In this document: one piece after another, positions 1 to 10,758 of the stretch | How positions within the stretch are numbered: position 1 is the stretch's first letter | How the letters are laid out: every line of letters starts with the position of its first letter | Assembly: GCF_011620715.1 (NCBI RefSeq) | Contig: NZ_WOYP01000050.1 | Coordinates: 7,058 to 47,258 of the forward strand | Length of the DNA stretch: 40,201 nt | Direction: 5' to 3' | From: Microbacterium sp. | GTDB lineage: Bacteria; Actinomycetota; Actinomycetes; Actinomycetales; Microbacteriaceae | The notes under the pieces: generated by a model | Seen by the model: only the letters and a program-made list of their open reading frames with translations | What the model was told of the DNA's origin: nothing | The model's database searches: none | Program-made: the position numbers and the translations under genes

Positions 1-22
1 GGGGTCTGGGGCGGAGCCCCAG
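1..22 (-). repeat. Copy 1 of dispersed palindromic repeat (GGGGC-GGA-GCCCC core)
   Basis: A perfect 7-bp stem (CTGGGGC at 6-12, GCCCCAG at 16-22) closes a GGA loop. Read on the minus strand it is CTGGGGCTCCGCCCCAG followed by ACCCC, which matches the copies at 22127-22156 and 31368-31396. It ends 2 nt before the glpD Shine-Dalgarno sequence, and the window edge cuts off its other side. It could also fold in the glpD leader RNA, but it lacks a U-tract, so I do not call it a terminator. Confidence 0.7.
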
Positions 23-34
23 ATAAGGAGAGAA

Positions 35-1792
35 ATGGCAGAGGAACGGCAGGGTTTCGAGGCGCTCGCGGTGCGTCCCTACGCCGATGTCCTCATCGTC
101 GGCGGCGGTATCAACGGGCTCGCGACGTTCCGCGATCTCGCGATGCAGGGCGTGGACGTCGCCCTGGCCGAGCGGTCCGACTTCGTGAGCGGGGCCTCGG
201 CCGCGTCCTCCCACATGATCCACGGCGGCATCCGCTATCTCGAGAACGGCGAGTTCCGCCTCGTCCACGAAGCGGTCACCGAGCGCAACGGCCTGCTGCG
301 TCTCGCGCCGCACTACGTGCGCGCCCTCCAGACCACGATCCCGATCTTCTCCACGTTCTCCGGCGTGCTCAGCGCTCCGCTGCGTTTCCTCCGTCACGGT
401 TCGGGCACGCACACGGCGCGCGGCGCCGCGCTCATCAAGATCGGTCTGATCATCTACGACTCCTTCTCGCGCGGCGGGGCGATCCCCGGCGCCGCCCGCG
501 TGCCGCGCCACACCTTCCATGGCCGGAGGCGGTCGCTGCAGCAGCTGCCGCATCTCAACCCGGAGGTGAAGTACACCGCCACCTACTGGGACGCTTCGCT
601 CCACGATCCCGAGCGCCTCGCGATCGATGTCCTGCGCGATGGCCTTGCGGCCGGGCGCGACCGTGCCAGAGCGGCCAGCTACACTGCGGCTGTGCGCGTC
701 GACGACGGCCGCGTGGTTCTGCGCGATCAGCGCACCGGTGCCGAGACTCCGTTCGCGGCATCCGTCGTCGTGAACGCCTCGGGACCCTGGACCGACCTGA
801 CCAACCTCGCGTTCGGCGAGCCCACCGCGCACATGGGCGGCACGAAGGGCTCGCACATCGTGCTCGATCACCCGGAGCTGCTCGCGGCGACCGGGGGGCG
901 CGAGCTGTTCTTCGAGCACAAGGACGGCCGCATCGTCCTGATCTACCCGCTCAAGGGCCGCGTGCTGGTGGGAACGACCGACCTCGAGCACGACATGCGC
1001 GACCCGATCGTATGCACCGAGGCCGAGGTCGACTACTTCATCGATCTGATCGGGCATGTGCTGCCCGACATCACCGTGGATCGCCGTCGGATCGTGTACC
1101 GGTTCTCGGGCGTGCGGCCGCTTCCGGGGCACGGCGACCTCGCCCCCGGATTCGTCTCGCGCGACTACCGGATCGAGTCCGCGCCACTCGGGCGCGCGCT
1201 GACGCCCGATCCTCCGGGGGCCATCGTCCTCAGCCTCGTCGGCGGCAAGTGGACGACCTTCCGCGCCTCGGCCGAGCGCCTGGCCGACGAGGTGCTCGAA
1301 CTGCTCGCCCTTCCGCGGCGACGCTCGACCAAGGGCGTGCCGATCGGCGGCGGGCGCGGTTATCCCACCACCGAGCGCGCGCGCCGGCAGTGGATCGACG
1401 CGCACGGCAAGGGGCTCGCGCTCGCGCGGGTCGCCACTCTTCTGGATCGCTACGGGACCGTCGCGGCGGAGGTGGTCGCGGCGATCGCCGACGATCCCGA
1501 TGACGCCGCCCTCACCACCGTGCCCGGCTACAGCACTGCGGAGCTGCGCCATCTGGCCCGCACCGAGCACGTCGTCCACCTGGACGATGTGCTCATGCGG
1601 CGCACGAGCCTCGCGTTCATCGGCGCCGTCACCGCCGACTCCGCGCTCGAGGTCGCCGAGGCGATCGCTCCGGTCATGGGGTGGGATGCCACCGCCTGCC
1701 GCTCCGAGGCCGATCGCGCGCTCGCGAAGGTGCACGCGGCGGATCCGACCTGGACGGCCGCGCCATCCTCGAGCCGCACCGCGTCACGATAA
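35..1792 (+). CDS. glpD: Aerobic glycerol-3-phosphate dehydrogenase, FAD-dependent
   Basis: Oxidises sn-glycerol-3-phosphate to dihydroxyacetone phosphate and passes electrons to the quinone pool at the inner face of the membrane. The 585-residue protein has the FAD Rossmann glycine motif GGGING at residues 23-28. A GASAASSHMIHGG stretch and GGIRYLE follow, both typical of GlpD. The C-terminal third fits the alpha-helical DAO_C domain of the family. Length is normal for GlpD. The ATG at 35 has AAGGAG at 25-30, 4 nt upstream. glpK follows 71 nt later on the same strand, so the pair is probably co-transcribed for glycerol use. No glpF or glpR is visible in the window. A palindromic repeat lies directly before the ribosome-binding site. 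Confidence 0.95.
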   Translation: MAEERQGFEALAVRPYADVLIVGGGINGLATFRDLAMQGVDVALAERSDFVSGASAASSHMIHGGIRYLENGEFRLVHEAVTERNGLLRLAPHYVRALQTTIPIFSTFSGVLSAPLRFLRHGSGTHTARGAALIKIGLIIYDSFSRGGAIPGAARVPRHTFHGRRRSLQQLPHLNPEVKYTATYWDASLHDPERLAIDVLRDGLAAGRDRARAASYTAAVRVDDGRVVLRDQRTGAETPFAASVVVNASGPWTDLTNLAFGEPTAHMGGTKGSHIVLDHPELLAATGGRELFFEHKDGRIVLIYPLKGRVLVGTTDLEHDMRDPIVCTEAEVDYFIDLIGHVLPDITVDRRRIVYRFSGVRPLPGHGDLAPGFVSRDYRIESAPLGRALTPDPPGAIVLSLVGGKWTTFRASAERLADEVLELLALPRRRSTKGVPIGGGRGYPTTERARRQWIDAHGKGLALARVATLLDRYGTVAAEVVAAIADDPDDAALTTVPGYSTAELRHLARTEHVVHLDDVLMRRTSLAFIGAVTADSALEVAEAIAPVMGWDATACRSEADRALAKVHAADPTWTAAPSSSRTASR

Positions 1793-1863
1793 CCTGACCG
1801 GAGCCGGTGGCACCGGGGTTCTTCCCGCGGCGCCGGCCATGCGCCGACTCGAAGGAGATCCAC

Positions 1864-3387
1864 GTGTCCGATCATGTGCTGGCGCTCGATCAGGGGACCA
1901 CCTCGACGCGGGCGATCGTGTTCGATGCGAGCGGCGCGATCGTCGCCGTCGCACAGCGCGAGCACGAGCAGATCTTCCCGCGGGCGGGGTGGGTCGAGCA
2001 CGATCCCATCGAGATCTGGACGAACACGCAGTGGGTCATCGCTGCCGCGCTCGATGACGCGGGTCTGTCGCCGCACGACTTCGCTGCGGTCGGGATCACG
2101 AACCAGCGCGAGACTGCGATCGTCTGGGATCGCCGCACCGGCCACCCGGTCGCCAACGCGATCGTCTGGCAGGACACGCGCACTCAGCCCCTCATCGACC
2201 GGCTCACCTCCGCCGGCGGCGCCGACCGCTTCGCGACTTCGACCGGTCTGCCGCTGGCCACCTACTTCTCGGCATCCAAGATCGCGTGGATCCTCGAGAA
2301 CGTGCCGGGAGCGCGCGCCGACGCCGAGGCGGGGCACCTGCTGTTCGGCACCCCCGACACGTGGCTGATCTGGAACCTCACCGGCGACACCCATGGCGGC
2401 ATCCACGTCACCGACGTCACGAACGCGAGTCGCACGCTGCTGATGGACCTGGAGACGCTCGCCTGGTCCGACGAGCTTCTCGAGGTGTTCGGCATCCCGC
2501 GCTCGATGCTGCCCGAGATCGTGGCGTCCTCCGGTGTGGTGGGTGAGGTGCGCGAACCGCCGGCGGCCCGCGGCATCCCGATCGCGGGCATCCTCGGCGA
2601 TCAGCAGGCCGCGACCTTCGGGCAGGCCGCCTTCGAGTCCGGGCAGTCCAAGAACACGTACGGCACGGGCAACTTCCTGCTGGTGAACACGGGCACCGAC
2701 CTGGTGCGCTCGCAGCACGGGCTGGTGACCACTGTGGCCTACCGGTGCGGCGATGAACCCGCCCGCTATGCCCTCGAGGGGTCGATCGCCGTGACCGGGT
2801 CGCTCGTGCAGTGGCTGCGCGACAACCTCGGGATCATCAACTCCGCGTCGGAGGTCGAACGGCTCGCCGCGTCGGTGCACGACAGCGGCGGAGCATACTT
2901 CGTGCCCGCCTTCTCGGGACTGTTCGCCCCGTACTGGCGGCCCGATGCCCGCGGCGCGCTGGTCGGACTGACCCGTTTCGTGAACAAGGCGCACATCGCG
3001 CGGGCGGCGATCGAGGCGGCCGCATTCCAGTCCCGCGACGTGATCGATGCGATCACGGCCGACACCGGGCGCGAGCTGACCGAGCTGCGCGTCGACGGCG
3101 GCGGTTCCCGCGACGACCTGATGATGCAGTTCCAGGCCGACATCCTGGGCATCCCGGTGGTGCGGCCGGCGATCATCGAGACCACCGCACTCGGCGCGGC
3201 CTATGCGGCGGGGCTCGCGACCGGCGTGTGGCCCGACCGCGCGGCGCTGCGCCGTCAGTGGCGCGAGGGCAGGCGCTGGGAGCCGCGGATGCCCGTCGAC
3301 GAAGCCGACCGCCGGGTGCGCCTGTGGCGCAAAGCCGTGACGAAGTCGCTCGACTGGGTCGACGATGACGTGACCGCGCTGTCCTGA
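1864..3387 (+). CDS. glpK: Glycerol kinase
   Basis: Phosphorylates glycerol with ATP to sn-glycerol-3-phosphate, the substrate of the GlpD encoded just upstream. The reading frame is open from 1807, but I start at the GTG at 1864. It has GAAGGAG at 1851-1857 with 6 nt spacing, and it gives [13 protein letters not shown], the usual N-terminus. That makes 507 residues, normal for the family. The FGGY-kinase phosphate-binding motif [13 protein letters not shown] is at residues 9-21, and the second domain has [13 protein letters not shown] and a [13 protein letters not shown] nucleotide-binding stretch. It ends 3 nt from the stop of the convergent DNA glycosylase gene, leaving no room for a terminator between them. 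Confidence 0.96.
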   Translation: MSDHVLALDQGTTSTRAIVFDASGAIVAVAQREHEQIFPRAGWVEHDPIEIWTNTQWVIAAALDDAGLSPHDFAAVGITNQRETAIVWDRRTGHPVANAIVWQDTRTQPLIDRLTSAGGADRFATSTGLPLATYFSASKIAWILENVPGARADAEAGHLLFGTPDTWLIWNLTGDTHGGIHVTDVTNASRTLLMDLETLAWSDELLEVFGIPRSMLPEIVASSGVVGEVREPPAARGIPIAGILGDQQAATFGQAAFESGQSKNTYGTGNFLLVNTGTDLVRSQHGLVTTVAYRCGDEPARYALEGSIAVTGSLVQWLRDNLGIINSASEVERLAASVHDSGGAYFVPAFSGLFAPYWRPDARGALVGLTRFVNKAHIARAAIEAAAFQSRDVIDAITADTGRELTELRVDGGGSRDDLMMQFQADILGIPVVRPAIIETTALGAAYAAGLATGVWPDRAALRRQWREGRRWEPRMPVDEADRRVRLWRKAVTKSLDWVDDDVTALS

Positions 3388-3390
3388 GCG

Positions 3391-4269
3391 CTACTTGAGC
3401 AGTCGCGACAGGCGCCGGTCGGCGAGCACTTTGCCGCCGGTCTGGCACGTCGCACAGTACTCCAGCGAGTTGTCGGCGAAGAACACGCTGCGCACCACGT
3501 CGCCGCACACCGGGCACGTCTGACCGCGGCGGCCGTGCACCTGCATGCCGCGCCGCTTCGCATCCTTGAGCTGGGCCGGCGGCTTTCCGGATGCCGCCGC
3601 AACCGCTTCGGCGAGGGTCTCGGTCATCGCGGTGTAGAGCCGGTCGATGTCCTCGGGTGTCAGGCTCGCGGCAAGCGCGTACGGAGACATGCGCGCATCG
3701 TGCAGGATCTCATCCGAGTATGCGTTGCCGACACCGGCGAGAATGGACTGATCGCGCAGCACACCCTTGATCTGCGTGCGGCGGCCGTCGATCAGACCCG
3801 CGAGCGTGTTGCGGGTGAAGGTGGGCTCCAGAGGGTCGGGGCCGAGCCGCGCGATGCCGGGAACGTCTTGCGGGTCGTTGGCGACGTACACGGCGAGGGA
3901 CTTCTTGGTCCCCGCCTCGGTCAGGTCGAACCCCGAGCCGTCCGAGAGCGCGACGCGCAGCGCGATCGGGGTCTTTCCCGGCCGGATGATCGTCGAGGGC
4001 AGCTGGTCGTACCAGCGCAGCCACCCCGCCTTCGCGAGGTGGAAGATCAGGTGCGGCTCAGAATCGCGCGTCGCTGTCGTCGTAGCCAGGTCGATGAACT
4101 TGCCATGACGCGTGGCCAGCGTGATCTCAGCGCCGACCAGGGCCTCGACCGGGGGATCGTACGTCTTGAGCGCCGCGAAGGCGGCGACCGTGACGCGCGT
4201 GATCGTCAGGCCCGTCGCCCGCCCGCGGAGGAAGTCGACGAGGCCCTGCACTTCGGGCATCTCCGGCAT
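3391..4269 (-). CDS. Fpg/Nei family DNA glycosylase (formamidopyrimidine-DNA glycosylase-like)
   Basis: A base-excision repair enzyme that removes oxidised bases and nicks the abasic site. The start at 4269 gives MPEMPEVQGL, so Pro2 (Schiff-base nucleophile) and Glu3 are in place. Any longer reading would hide them and cannot be active. The protein is 292 residues. The helix-two-turn-helix region reads LRDQSILAGVGNAYSDEIL, and the C-terminal zinc finger has Cys at about 252, 255, 272 and 275 (CPVC...CATC). The start is preceded by GAGGATGGTGCC. This can be read as a Shine-Dalgarno GAGGA, or as a weak -10 (GAGGAT) placed 6 nt before a leaderless start. Whether it acts on 8-oxoguanine or oxidised pyrimidines cannot be read from the sequence. 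Confidence 0.9.
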   Translation of the reverse strand: MPEMPEVQGLVDFLRGRATGLTITRVTVAAFAALKTYDPPVEALVGAEITLATRHGKFIDLATTTATRDSEPHLIFHLAKAGWLRWYDQLPSTIIRPGKTPIALRVALSDGSGFDLTEAGTKKSLAVYVANDPQDVPGIARLGPDPLEPTFTRNTLAGLIDGRRTQIKGVLRDQSILAGVGNAYSDEILHDARMSPYALAASLTPEDIDRLYTAMTETLAEAVAAASGKPPAQLKDAKRRGMQVHGRRGQTCPVCGDVVRSVFFADNSLEYCATCQTGGKVLADRRLSRLLK

Positions 4270-4327
4270 GGCACCATCCTCGCACGCAGGGCCGACCGTC
4301 GATCGGACGGCCCTGCGCCGCGGGCGC

Positions 4328-5344
<1,017 letters not shown>

Positions 5345-5381
5345 CGGGCGACGGATGCCGCGCCCTCTGTCACGGGAGCGC

Positions 5382-6230
5382 TCAGAGCCCGAGCGAGTAG
5401 TCGACGATGACCGGCGCGTGGTCGCTCCAGCGCGTGTCCCACGACGGCGCACGGACGACGCGGTAGTCGGTCACCCGCGCGGCCAGGGCGGAGGTGGCCA
5501 GGTGGTAGTCGATGCGCCAGCCGGTGTCGGTGTCGAACGCCTTGCCCCGGCTCGACCACCACGTGTACGGACCGTCGATCTCGCCGTGGAAGGTGCGGCC
5601 GACATCGACCCAGCCCAGTCCCAGGCCCACAGAGCCGTCGACGGCCATGACCCGGCCGCCCGCCTCGCCGAGGATCCGATCGAAATAGGCCCGCTCGCGG
5701 GGGAGGAACCCGGCCTTCTTGATGTTGCCCGCCCAGTTGCGGATGTCGAACTCGCGGTGCCCCACGTTCAGGTCGCCCGTGATGACGGCGAACGGGGTCG
5801 ACGATCCGAGCTGCGCCATCCGCACCGTCATCTCGTCGAGGAAGAGCCACTTCACGTTCTGCCGCGGGGTGTCTGCCTCCCCGGTCGGCACGTAGGCGCT
5901 GACCACGGTCAGCTGCTCGCCGCCGAGGGCGAAATCCGCCTCGATCCAGCGTCCGGTCAGGTCGACAGAGTCGTCGCCGAGCCCGGGCCGCACGGCGGCG
6001 GGTTCGATGCGGCTGGCGACCGCGACACCCGCGCGGCCCTTGGCGAGGGCCTCGTCGTTCACGAGCTGCCAGCCCGGCAGGGCGACCGCGAGGTCGGCGG
6101 CTGTGGCCCGCACCTCCTGGAGAGTGAGGATGTCGACGTCTGCGGCATCCAGCCACGCGCCCATGCCGTTTCTCACCGCCGCCCGGATCCCGTTGACGTT
6201 GATCGAGGCGAGGCGAACGCGATGGGGCAC
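5382..6230 (-). CDS. xth: Exodeoxyribonuclease III (AP endonuclease family)
   Basis: Mg-dependent exonuclease/AP endonuclease of base-excision repair. The 282-residue protein begins with PHRVRLASINVNGIRAA, the standard N-terminus of the exonuclease-endonuclease-phosphatase fold. The catalytic Glu is in LQEVRA, Asp and Asn are in GDLNVGHREFD, and the final SDHAPVIVDY holds the Asp-His pair. The frame is open upstream to 6272. I choose the GTG at 6230 because it fits the family N-terminus and because TAGGCT lies 7 nt before it, a leaderless arrangement seen repeatedly here. An ATG at 6260 is the alternative and would overlap the upstream membrane-protein gene. A glycosylase and an AP endonuclease two genes apart make a small repair group. 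Confidence 0.93.
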   Translation of the reverse strand: MPHRVRLASINVNGIRAAVRNGMGAWLDAADVDILTLQEVRATAADLAVALPGWQLVNDEALAKGRAGVAVASRIEPAAVRPGLGDDSVDLTGRWIEADFALGGEQLTVVSAYVPTGEADTPRQNVKWLFLDEMTVRMAQLGSSTPFAVITGDLNVGHREFDIRNWAGNIKKAGFLPRERAYFDRILGEAGGRVMAVDGSVGLGLGWVDVGRTFHGEIDGPYTWWSSRGKAFDTDTGWRIDYHLATSALAARVTDYRVVRAPSWDTRWSDHAPVIVDYSLGL

Positions 6231-6237
6231 GATTGCC

Positions 6238-6243
6238 AGCCTA
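6238..6243 (-). promoter_or_regulatory. -10 hexamer TAGGCT for xth, overlapping the upstream stop codon
   Basis: TAGGCT is followed by 7 nt and the GTG at 6230. Its first three bases are the TAG stop codon of the YihY/BrkB gene. There is no good Shine-Dalgarno sequence at this start. Confidence 0.5.
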
Positions 6244-7578
6244 GTGACGGCTCCTGACATGGCCCCCGACACGGCCTTCAGCCGGGCCGGCGGGCGTCTC
6301 GGCGGGCGTCTGGGTGCGCGTTGCCGCCCGCTTCGCCTGCTTCACGTTCGCTCTGGTCGGCAGCGGGAGATCTGGTGCGGACTGCTCGACCTGCGTGAGC
6401 TCCTCCTGCGCCGCGCGCACCGAGAGGTCGGCCCGCCACGCGCGGTACCACGGCGCGTCAGCGCGTGCCTCGCGCGCAGTGCGCAGACGCACCTGCGCGG
6501 CGACCAGCAGGGCCTGGTGCTCGGCGGCTATCCGCTCCGCCTCGGTGGGCAGCAGCAGCGGAATGTCCTTGTCCTTCGTGGCGACCGCGATCCACGCGGC
6601 GGCGACGAGCATGATGATGCCGCTGATCTTGAACCACAGCAGCAGGCCGACGAAGATCGCGAAGGTCGCCAGGAGCGGGTTGGACGGCGTGTAGCTGAGG
6701 AGAAGTCCCGCACCGAACTGGAGCACCGTCAGCGCGGCGCCGCCGAGCAGCGCGCCGGGCCAGATGTCGCGCCAGCGCAGCGAGGTGCCGGTGAGGAAGC
6801 GGAACATGGCGGCGAGCGCCGCCGAGTTCAACGCGAACGAGACGATGACAGACCCGACGGTGATGCTCGACCTGAGAACGCCGGCATCCAGCTGGATGCC
6901 GAGGGCCGTCAGCACGAGCGACAGCAGCCACGAACCCACCCAGCTGAGCGCCGCTCCCACGACCAGCGCGGCGCCGAAGATGATGGCGGCGATGAGGTCC
7001 CGCGCCTTGAGCAGCACATAGCTGCGGCGATCGGGGGGAAGCCCGAAGATGTCACGCACCCCGCGTCGGGAGTAGGTCACCCAGCCGATTGCGGTCCAGA
7101 TGACCGTGACGAGCGCGATGAGGCCGGTCACCCCGAGCACGCCGGTGGTGTCGGAGGCGATCTGCTGCACCTGCTCTGGTTTTATCACGCCCCCGTCGTC
7201 GCTGATCAGCCCCGGGATGTAGCTGTTGATGAGGGCGATCATCGCGTTGACCGCTTCGGTGTTCCCGCCGAGCCAGAGACCGGTGATCGCGAAGGCGAGG
7301 TAGATCGCCGCGAAGATGGCGAACAGCGCCTGGTAGCTGATTCCGGAGCCCAGCAGGAAGCCGTTGTGCTGCAGGAAGTGCCGCCACACCCGCACCGGGA
7401 ACCAGGCCATCGTCGCCTTGGTGATCTTCGTCGCCGTCTGTATCGGCTCGTCGAACCGCTCCCGGAACGACTCCTGCGTCGCCTCCCAGCGCTCGCGCAG
7501 CGACTCCTCTTCGCGGGCGGCGTGCTCCGCGGCCGCGCGCGCGTCGGGCGCGATCGTCCGCACGCTCTTCTGGCTCAC
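6241..7578 (-). CDS. YihY/virulence factor BrkB family membrane protein
   Basis: A multi-pass inner-membrane protein of the YihY/BrkB family (about 445 residues). The name is historical and the biochemical role is not known. Soluble stretches about 75 residues long at the N-terminus and about 100 at the C-terminus flank a core of roughly six hydrophobic helices. The core contains FLLGSGISYQALFAIFAAIY, the typical opening of the domain. The C-terminal tail is rich in Arg, Ala and Lys. I start at the GTG at 7578 rather than the GTG at 7584, because TAATCT (7585-7590) then sits exactly 6 nt upstream for leaderless initiation. Neither start has a Shine-Dalgarno sequence. The downstream neighbour is xth, which begins 10 nt after this stop. 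Confidence 0.9.
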   Translation of the reverse strand: MSQKSVRTIAPDARAAAEHAAREEESLRERWEATQESFRERFDEPIQTATKITKATMAWFPVRVWRHFLQHNGFLLGSGISYQALFAIFAAIYLAFAITGLWLGGNTEAVNAMIALINSYIPGLISDDGGVIKPEQVQQIASDTTGVLGVTGLIALVTVIWTAIGWVTYSRRGVRDIFGLPPDRRSYVLLKARDLIAAIIFGAALVVGAALSWVGSWLLSLVLTALGIQLDAGVLRSSITVGSVIVSFALNSAALAAMFRFLTGTSLRWRDIWPGALLGGAALTVLQFGAGLLLSYTPSNPLLATFAIFVGLLLWFKISGIIMLVAAAWIAVATKDKDIPLLLPTEAERIAAEHQALLVAAQVRLRTAREARADAPWYRAWRADLSVRAAQEELTQVEQSAPDLPLPTRANVKQAKRAATRTQTPAETPAGPAEGRVGGHVRSRH

Positions 7579-7584
7579 TGTCAC

Positions 7585-7590
7585 AGATTA
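7585..7590 (-). promoter_or_regulatory. -10 hexamer TAATCT for leaderless YihY/BrkB gene
   Basis: TAATCT on the minus strand is followed by GTGACA and then the GTG start at 7578. The 6-nt spacing fits transcription starting at the start codon, and it decides between the two in-frame GTGs. Confidence 0.5.
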
Positions 7591-7617
7591 GCCATCGACG
7601 GATGCCGCTGCGTCAGT

Positions 7618-7648
7618 CTCCGAGGGTGAGGGCTGCTCACGCTCGGAG
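7618..7648 (-). terminator. Hairpin after sdhB, probable operon terminator
   Basis: The arms at 7618-7630 and 7636-7648 pair over 12 bp with one G-G mismatch around a GGCTG loop. The hairpin starts 9 nt past the sdhB stop codon on the transcribed strand. No U-tract follows, which is common for GC-rich actinobacterial hairpins, so its efficiency is uncertain. Confidence 0.5.
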
Positions 7649-7656
7649 CGCCGTGG

Positions 7657-8442
7657 CTAGTGGCCGCGCAGGACCGCCTGCTTGACCTCGGCGATCGCCT
7701 TGGTCACCTCGATCCCGCGAGGGCACGCCTCGGTGCAGTTGAAGGTGGTGCGGCAGCGCCACACGCCCTCCTTGTCGTTCAGGATGTCAAGCCGCACGGC
7801 GCCGGCGTCGTCGCGCGAGTCGAAGATGAAGCGGTGCGCGTTGACGATCGCGGCGGGTCCGAAGTACTGCCCGTCGGTCCAGAAGACCGGGCACGAAGAG
7901 GTGCATGCCGCGCAGAGAATGCACTTGGTGGTGTCGTCGAAGATCTCGCGGTCGGCGATCGACTGGATGCGCTCCTTGCCCTTCTCGGGCGTGGAGTTCG
8001 CGATCAGGAAGGGCTGCACTTCGCGGTACGACGCGAAGAACGGCTCCATGTCGACGATGAGATCCTTCTCCAGCGGAAGCCCCTTGATCGCCTCGACGTA
8101 GATCGGCTGCGAGATGTCGAGGTCCTTGATCAGGGTCTTGCAGGCGAGCCGGTTGCGGCCGTTGATGCGCATCGCATCGGATCCGCAGATGCCGTGCGCG
8201 CATGAGCGGCGGAACGTCAGCGACCCGTCGACCTCCCACTTGATCTTGTGGAGGGCATCCAGCACGCGGTCCGTCGAGTAGAGCTCGACGTCGTAGTCGA
8301 CCCAGCGCGGCTCGTCGTCCAGCTCGGGATCGAAGCGCCGGATGATGAACGTGACCAGGAAGGACTGGATGCCGGTCTCGGCCGCCGGGTCGATTCCCGC
8401 ATCCGCTGCCGCATCCGCTTTCTCCACCAGAGTCGAGGCCAT
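7657..8442 (-). CDS. sdhB: Succinate dehydrogenase iron-sulfur subunit
   Basis: Carries electrons from the SdhA flavin to quinone through three iron-sulfur clusters. The 261-residue protein begins at MASTLVEK; the longer open frame upstream is the shadow of sdhA. The [2Fe-2S] ligands are Cys81, Cys86, Asp89 and Cys101 (CAHGICGSDAM...LAC). CILCAACTSSCP supplies the [4Fe-4S] cluster, and CRTTFNCTEACPRGIEV supplies the [3Fe-4S] cluster and the last Cys of the [4Fe-4S] set. Only 2 nt separate it from the sdhA stop, so it is last in the sdhCDAB operon and probably translationally coupled. The hairpin at 7618-7648 follows. Confidence 0.97.
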   Translation of the reverse strand: MASTLVEKADAAADAGIDPAAETGIQSFLVTFIIRRFDPELDDEPRWVDYDVELYSTDRVLDALHKIKWEVDGSLTFRRSCAHGICGSDAMRINGRNRLACKTLIKDLDISQPIYVEAIKGLPLEKDLIVDMEPFFASYREVQPFLIANSTPEKGKERIQSIADREIFDDTTKCILCAACTSSCPVFWTDGQYFGPAAIVNAHRFIFDSRDDAGAVRLDILNDKEGVWRCRTTFNCTEACPRGIEVTKAIAEVKQAVLRGH

Positions 8443-8444
8443 CC

Positions 8445-10250
8445 CTAGTACTTCCTCTCCATCGGCTGATACCGCGTGATGACCACGGGCTTCCAGTCGA
8501 GCCTGATGTGGTCGTCTGAGTTCGACGAGCCGGCATCGCCCGACAGGTAGGCCATCGTGTGCTTCATGTAGACCTCGTCGTCGCGCTGGGGGTAGTCGTC
8601 GCGCATGTGCCCGCCGCGGCTCTCCTTGCGGTTGCGCGCCGTGACGACGACGACCTCGGCGATGTCGAGCAGGAACCCGAGCTCGACGGCTTCGAGCAGG
8701 TCGGTGTTGTACCGCTTGCCCTTGTCGTCGACGTGGATGTTCTTGAACCGCTCGCGCAGCTCCTCGATGACGCCCAGCACGTGGGTCAGGGACTCGTCGG
8801 TGCGGAACACCTGCGCGCCCTTGTCCATCTCCTCCTGCAGCGTCTTGCGGAGTGTGGCGATGCGCTCGGTGCCGGCGCCGGCCCGCAGTCCCTCGATGAG
8901 CCCGCGCACCTCGGCGGCAGGGTCGTCGGGCAGCGGCACGAACTCGGCGGTCCTGACATACTCCACCGCGTTGCGCCCGGCACGCTTGCCGAAGACGTTG
9001 ATGTCCAGGAGCGAATTGGTGCCGAGGCGGTTCGAGCCGTGCACCGAGACGCAGGCGCATTCTCCGGCCGCGTAGAGGCCCGGGACGACGGTGGTGTTGT
9101 TCGAGAGCACCTGTGCGTCATTGTTGGTCGGGATGCCCCCCATCGCATAGTGCGCGGTGGGCATGACCGGCACCGGTTCGACGACCGGATCGACGCCGAG
9201 GTAGGTGCGCGCGAACTCGGTGATGTCGGGGAGCTTGGTCTCGAGCACTTCTGCGCCCAGGTGCGTGCAGTCCAGCAGCACGTAGTCGCGGTGGGGCCCG
9301 GCGCCCCGGCCCTCGGCGACCTCCTGCTGCATGCAGCGGCTGACGATGTCACGCGGTGCCAGATCCTTGATCGTCGGGGCGTAGCGTTCCATGAAGCGTT
9401 CGCCGCTCGCGTTTCGCAGGATCGCCCCTTCACCGCGCGCACCTTCGGTGAGCAGGATGCCGAGGCCGGCGAGGCCGGTCGGGTGGAACTGGAAGAACTC
9501 CATGTCCTCCAGCGGAAGCCCTTTTCGCCAGACGATGCCGACGCCGTCGCCGGTCAGGGTGTGCGCGTTGGAGGTCGTCTTGTAGATCTTGCCGAAGCCT
9601 CCGGTCGCGAAGATCACAGCCTTGGACTGGAAGACGTGCAGGTCTCCGGTGGCCAGTTCGTAGGCGACGACCCCGGCGACCTGCGTGCTGCCGTCATCGG
9701 CCTTCACGGTGATGAGGTCGAGCACGTAGAACTCGTTGAAGAAGTTGATGCCCAGGCGGACGCAGTTCTGGAAGAGCGTCTGCAGGATCATGTGCCCGGT
9801 GCGGTCGGCTGCGTAGCAGGCCCGCCGGACGGGGGTCTTGCCGTGGTCGGCGGTGTGACCGCCGAAGCGACGCTGGTCGATCTTGCCCTCGGGGGTGCGG
9901 TTGAACGGCAGGCCCATGTTCTCGAGGTCGATGACCGCGTCGATCGCCTCTTTCGCGAGGATCTCGGCGGCATCCTGGTCCACGAGGTAGTCGCCGCCCT
10001 TGACCGTGTCGAACGTGTGCCACTCCCACGAGTCCTCTTCGACGTTCGCCAGTGCCGCCGCCATGCCGCCCTGAGCCGCACCGGTGTGCGACCGGGTCGG
10101 GTAGAGCTTCGAGATCACCGCGGTCTTGGCGCCAGGTCCCGCCTCGATCGCCGCGCGCATGCCGGCGCCGCCGGCGCCCACGATGACGATGTCGAACTGG
10201 TGGTAGTGGACGCCGTCCTTGACGACGGAGCCTTCGGTCTGGGTGCTCAC
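8445..10250 (-). CDS. sdhA: Succinate dehydrogenase flavoprotein subunit
   Basis: Catalytic subunit of complex II, oxidising succinate to fumarate with covalently bound FAD. The 601-residue length is typical. The FAD-binding motif VGAGGAG is at residues 24-30, and [14 protein letters not shown] carries the His (about residue 55) that links [29 protein letters not shown] and HPTGLAG are also family hallmarks, the latter being part of the substrate site. The start is a GTG at 10250. GAAGG lies about 10 nt upstream, so the ribosome-binding site is weak. The gene lies 55 nt after sdhD and 2 nt before sdhB. Confidence 0.98.
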   Translation of the reverse strand: MSTQTEGSVVKDGVHYHQFDIVIVGAGGAGMRAAIEAGPGAKTAVISKLYPTRSHTGAAQGGMAAALANVEEDSWEWHTFDTVKGGDYLVDQDAAEILAKEAIDAVIDLENMGLPFNRTPEGKIDQRRFGGHTADHGKTPVRRACYAADRTGHMILQTLFQNCVRLGINFFNEFYVLDLITVKADDGSTQVAGVVAYELATGDLHVFQSKAVIFATGGFGKIYKTTSNAHTLTGDGVGIVWRKGLPLEDMEFFQFHPTGLAGLGILLTEGARGEGAILRNASGERFMERYAPTIKDLAPRDIVSRCMQQEVAEGRGAGPHRDYVLLDCTHLGAEVLETKLPDITEFARTYLGVDPVVEPVPVMPTAHYAMGGIPTNNDAQVLSNNTTVVPGLYAAGECACVSVHGSNRLGTNSLLDINVFGKRAGRNAVEYVRTAEFVPLPDDPAAEVRGLIEGLRAGAGTERIATLRKTLQEEMDKGAQVFRTDESLTHVLGVIEELRERFKNIHVDDKGKRYNTDLLEAVELGFLLDIAEVVVVTARNRKESRGGHMRDDYPQRDDEVYMKHTMAYLSGDAGSSNSDDHIRLDWKPVVITRYQPMERKY

Positions 10251-10305
10251 AGGTGGAATGCCTTCGTTCTCTGCGTCGTCGCGGTCTCGTCGGTCGTGCC
10301 CGGCC

Positions 10306-10758
10306 TCACTGGGCGGCGCACAGCTCGATCAGGAAGTCGGTCGTGCTGCTCTCGATCCCGAGGCACGGGTCGAACGTGAAGACCACCAGCGTGCCGAGGA
10401 GGATGAGGAACCCCGCGGCGAGCCCGATCGCCCACACCAGCACGCGACGCACCTGGGGGTGGGTGATGTAGTCGTTCGTGATCGTGCGCATGCCGTTGGC
10501 GCCGTGGATCAGTGCGAGCCAGAGCATCAGCACGTCCCACCACTGCCAGAACGGCGAGGCGTACTTGCCGGCGACGAACGCGAAGTCGATGCCTCGGATG
10601 CCTTCGCCGACAATCAGGTTGACGAACAGGTGGCCGAAGATCAGGATCACCAGGAACACGCCCGAGACGCGCATGTAGATCCAGCCCCACTTCTCGAGGT
10701 TAGGACCCGAGCGGCGGACGGTGGTGTGGGGGGAGCGGGGATCGGCGATCGCGGTCAT
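10306..10758 (-). CDS. sdhD: Succinate dehydrogenase membrane anchor, SdhD-type
   Basis: Membrane anchor of complex II that helps bind haem and quinone. The 150-residue protein starts at [11 protein letters not shown]. Its first 35 or so residues are cytoplasmic, followed by three hydrophobic helices (around [35 protein letters not shown] and [17 protein letters not shown]). His residues in GHLFVN and IHGANGMR are candidates for haem ligands. The ATG overlaps the sdhC stop by one base (TGATG), so translation is coupled to sdhC. Confidence 0.92.
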   Translation of the reverse strand: MTAIADPRSPHTTVRRSGPNLEKWGWIYMRVSGVFLVILIFGHLFVNLIVGEGIRGIDFAFVAGKYASPFWQWWDVLMLWLALIHGANGMRTITNDYITHPQVRRVLVWAIGLAAGFLILLGTLVVFTFDPCLGIESSTTDFLIELCAAQ